Of a stretch of 6,834 bases of DNA, positions 5,367 to 6,834 are shown in pieces. Position 1 is the first letter of the stretch. Each line of letters opens with the position of its first letter. The notes below the pieces were generated by a model. That model was not told the DNA's origin and did no database searches. It saw only the letters and a program-made list of their open reading frames with translations. A program made the translations under genes and the position numbers. The stretch is from Rhizobiaceae bacterium. Lineage in GTDB: Bacteria; Pseudomonadota; Alphaproteobacteria; Rhizobiales; Rhizobiaceae. Where the stretch lies: positions 1 through 6,834 of the forward strand of contig JAGWJK010000234.1 of the NCBI GenBank assembly GCA_028865845.1. The letters are read 5' to 3'.

Positions 5367-6485
5367 ATGAAGTCATTGGGCGTCGGATTGATCGGAACCG
5401 GCTACATGGGCAAATGCCATGCGCTGGCGTGGAATGCGGTCAAGACCGTCTTCGGCGATGTGGCGCGCCCGCGCCTCGTGCATCTGGCCGAGGCGAACGA
5501 GGAACTCGCAACGCTCCGCGCCTCCGAATTCGGCTTCGAAAAAGCCACCGCCGATTGGCGTGCGCTGATCGCGGATCCCGAGGTCGACGTCGTCTCGGTG
5601 ACGACGCCCAATCAATTCCATCCGGAGATGGCGATCGCAGCCCTCCAGGCTGGCAAGCATGTTTGGTGCGAAAAGCCGATGGCGCCGTCCTATGGCGATG
5701 CGGAGCGCATGCTCGATGCTGCCAGCATTTCGGGGCGGGTTGGGATTCTGGGCTATAATTATATCCAGAACCCGGTGATGCGGCACATCAAGACGCTGAT
5801 CGGGGAAGGGGCGATCGGCGAGATCAACCACGTCCGTGTCGAGATGGACGAGGATTTCATGGCCGATCCCGACGCGTTCTTCTATTGGAAAAGCGAGCTG
5901 GCCGCCGGCTATGGTGCACTCGACGACTTTGCCGTACATCCGCTGTCGCTGCTCTGGTTCCTGTTCGGCCATGTCGAGGCCGTGATCACCGACATGGTGA
6001 AGCCCTATGCCGAACGGCCGCTGCAACAAGGCGGTCGCCGTGAAGTCGAGAATCACGATCTTGCCAGCGTGCTGATGCGCCTGCATGGCGGCATTTCCGC
6101 CGTGTTGATGGCGAATCGCTCCGCCTGGGGCAGGAAGGGACGCATCGCGCTGCAGATCTTCGGCTCCAAGGGCGCGATCTCCTATGATCAGGAACGCATG
6201 AACGAGTTTGAGCTCTACCAGGCCGAGGGCAGGGGAACCGAACAGGGGTTTCGCAAGATCCTCGCGGCACCCGCCCACAGACCCTATGGCCGCTTCATCC
6301 CCGCACCCGGCCACGGACTCGGCTTCAACGACCTTAAAATCATCGAATGCCGGGAACTGATCGGCGCGATTGCCGGCGAAGCGGCATCCGTCGTCACCTT
6401 TGTCGATGGTTTGCGCATCGAAAAGACGGTGCATGCCATGGCGCAATCGTTCCATGAGCGCCGCTGGGTCGAGATCGCCTCGTAA
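5367..6485 (+). CDS. Gfo/Idh/MocA-family dehydrogenase, probable inositol (scyllo-inositol) dehydrogenase
   Basis: A 372-residue NAD(P)-dependent oxidoreductase of normal family length. The Rossmann fold opens the protein with GVGLIGTGYMG (5-15, GxGxxG at 7-12). The family motif CEKPMA (101-106) supplies the presumed catalytic Lys103. GYGALDDFAVHP (181-192) gives the Asp187 and His191 pair expected in the active site, and the C-terminal alpha/beta domain includes GRKGRIALQIFGSKG (255-269). Substrate cannot be read from sequence alone, but divergence from iolR and a shared candidate operator point to an inositol isomer. S. meliloti has a family member beside iolR (smc01163, IolY) needed for scyllo-inositol growth; orthology is likely but untested. 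ATG 5367 is chosen because GGAGGG lies six bases upstream and the Rossmann motif then begins at residue 5. The frame stays open upstream to 5166, but that part resembles intergenic DNA. The Shine-Dalgarno lies in a hairpin. Confidence 0.88.
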   Translation: MKSLGVGLIGTGYMGKCHALAWNAVKTVFGDVARPRLVHLAEANEELATLRASEFGFEKATADWRALIADPEVDVVSVTTPNQFHPEMAIAALQAGKHVWCEKPMAPSYGDAERMLDAASISGRVGILGYNYIQNPVMRHIKTLIGEGAIGEINHVRVEMDEDFMADPDAFFYWKSELAAGYGALDDFAVHPLSLLWFLFGHVEAVITDMVKPYAERPLQQGGRREVENHDLASVLMRLHGGISAVLMANRSAWGRKGRIALQIFGSKGAISYDQERMNEFELYQAEGRGTEQGFRKILAAPAHRPYGRFIPAPGHGLGFNDLKIIECRELIGAIAGEAASVVTFVDGLRIEKTVHAMAQSFHERRWVEIAS

Positions 6486-6547
6486 GCGCTGCCCTAATTT
6501 CCCCGTGATCTGAGACGCAAGGTCAGCGGCAATTGACGCTTTCCGAA

Positions 6548-6564
6548 GGAGGCGCTACGCCTCC
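6548..6564. repeat. GC-rich hairpin after the dehydrogenase gene
   Basis: GGAGGCG (6548-6554) and CGCCTCC (6558-6564) form a perfect 7-bp inverted repeat with a 3-base loop, 62 bases after the stop at 6485. Neither strand has a T-run after it, so it is not a standard intrinsic terminator. It may end or stabilise the dehydrogenase mRNA. Confidence 0.45.
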
Positions 6565-6584
6565 CATCGGCAGGCGCGATGCCT

Positions 6585-6590
6585 TATACT
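6585..6590 (+). promoter_or_regulatory. Possible -10 box (TATACT) before the FAD oxidoreductase gene
   Basis: TATACT matches the -10 consensus at five of six positions and lies 40 bases before GTG 6631. No convincing -35 stands 16-18 bases upstream. The box sits in the centre of an imperfect inverted repeat (GGCGCG 6573-6578, CGCGCC 6599-6604). It may allow separate expression of the downstream gene. Confidence 0.3.
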
Positions 6591-6630
6591 AGGGATGGCG
6601 CGCCGGGATAACCTTAATGGAGTTGAGATC

Positions 6631-6834
6631 GTGACGGGGAGATTGGTCATTGTCGGGGCCGGGCAGGCCGGCTTTGCGGTTGCCGCCAAATTGCGGGCGC
6701 TTGGGGATAAACGGCCGGTCACCATTCTTGGCGCGGAGGAAAACCTTCCCTACCAGCGGCCGCCCTTGTCGAAGAAGTATCTGCTCGGCGAGATGAGTTT
6801 CGACCGGCTGCTGTTCCGCCCGGAACACTGGTAC
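6631..6834 (+). CDS. FAD-dependent ferredoxin-reductase-like oxidoreductase (partial, N-terminal 68 codons)
   Basis: The gene runs off the right edge; 68 codons are visible of a family usually near 400 residues. The N-terminus is a dinucleotide-binding Rossmann fold: LVIVGAGQAGFAVAAKLRALG (5-25) with GxGxxG at 9-14, an acidic pair at Glu36-Glu37 after the second strand, then YQRPPLSKKYLLGE (41-54). That last block is characteristic of the ferredoxin/rubredoxin/putidaredoxin/rhodocoxin reductase group, which passes electrons from NAD(P)H through FAD to a small iron-sulfur protein. The start is taken as GTG 6631, since no ATG is available in frame and GGAG lies eight bases upstream (6619-6622); an ATG at 6617 is in another frame and stops at once. 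It lies 145 bases after the dehydrogenase on the same strand. A role in inositol use is not evident and it may be an unrelated neighbour. Confidence 0.85.
   Translation, partial: MTGRLVIVGAGQAGFAVAAKLRALGDKRPVTILGAEENLPYQRPPLSKKYLLGEMSFDRLLFRPEHWY

Noticed and set aside
5373..6455. A 360-codon open frame on the minus strand, opposite the dehydrogenase gene
   Set aside because: It mirrors a Gfo/Idh/MocA gene whose motifs are clear on the plus strand; no domain is recognisable in the antisense product.
6589..6828. A minus-strand open frame at the right edge
   Set aside because: It is antisense to the clear GxGxxG and YQRPPLSKKYLLGE motifs of the FAD oxidoreductase.
1..6834. Mobile elements, CRISPR arrays, tRNA or rRNA genes
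   Set aside because: No terminal repeats, transposase motifs, regularly spaced repeats or tRNA-like cloverleaf sequences were seen by eye; the window is almost filled by metabolic genes.

Overview
The window reads as a chromosomal myo-inositol catabolism (iol) locus from an alphaproteobacterium, most likely a member of the Rhizobiales such as Rhizobium or a close relative. The basis is high-GC coding sequence, AT-rich intergenic regions, the gene set and order (iolR-iolC-iolD-iolE), the fused IolC-DUF2090 protein, and an RpiR-type regulator. The organism call is an inference from gene content; no database was searched.

Layout from right to left on the minus strand: iolR (4259-5134, RpiR-family repressor), iolC (2225-4153, 5-dehydro-2-deoxygluconokinase fused to a DUF2090 domain that looks like a class I aldolase), iolD (288-2138, ThDP-dependent trihydroxycyclohexanedione hydrolase) and the first 74 codons of iolE (1-222, inosose dehydratase), which runs off the left edge. 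On the plus strand, divergent from iolR, are a Gfo/Idh/MocA dehydrogenase (5367-6485; candidate scyllo- or myo-inositol dehydrogenase, comparable with S. meliloti IolY) and, after 145 bases, the start of an FAD-dependent ferredoxin-reductase-like gene (6631 to the right edge).

Pathway logic: an inositol dehydrogenase makes inosose, IolE dehydrates it, IolD opens the ring, IolB (not in the window) isomerises the product, IolC phosphorylates it, and the DUF2090 half of the same polypeptide probably cleaves the phosphorylated product. IolA, IolB and the main IdhA are not in the window.

The regulatory DNA is the most informative part. Three 16-bp near-palindromes fit the GGAA-N6-TTCC motif known for S. 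meliloti IolR with one core mismatch each: two flank or overlap a good promoter before iolC and are spaced exactly 30 bp centre to centre, and one lies just downstream of a plausible iolR promoter. A weaker fourth copy lies before the dehydrogenase gene. That gene also has a strong hairpin that pairs its entire Shine-Dalgarno sequence. Overall this is a recognisable metabolic locus, not a new system; what deserves attention is the operator layout, the RNA hairpins, the divergent dehydrogenase and the kinase-aldolase fusion.
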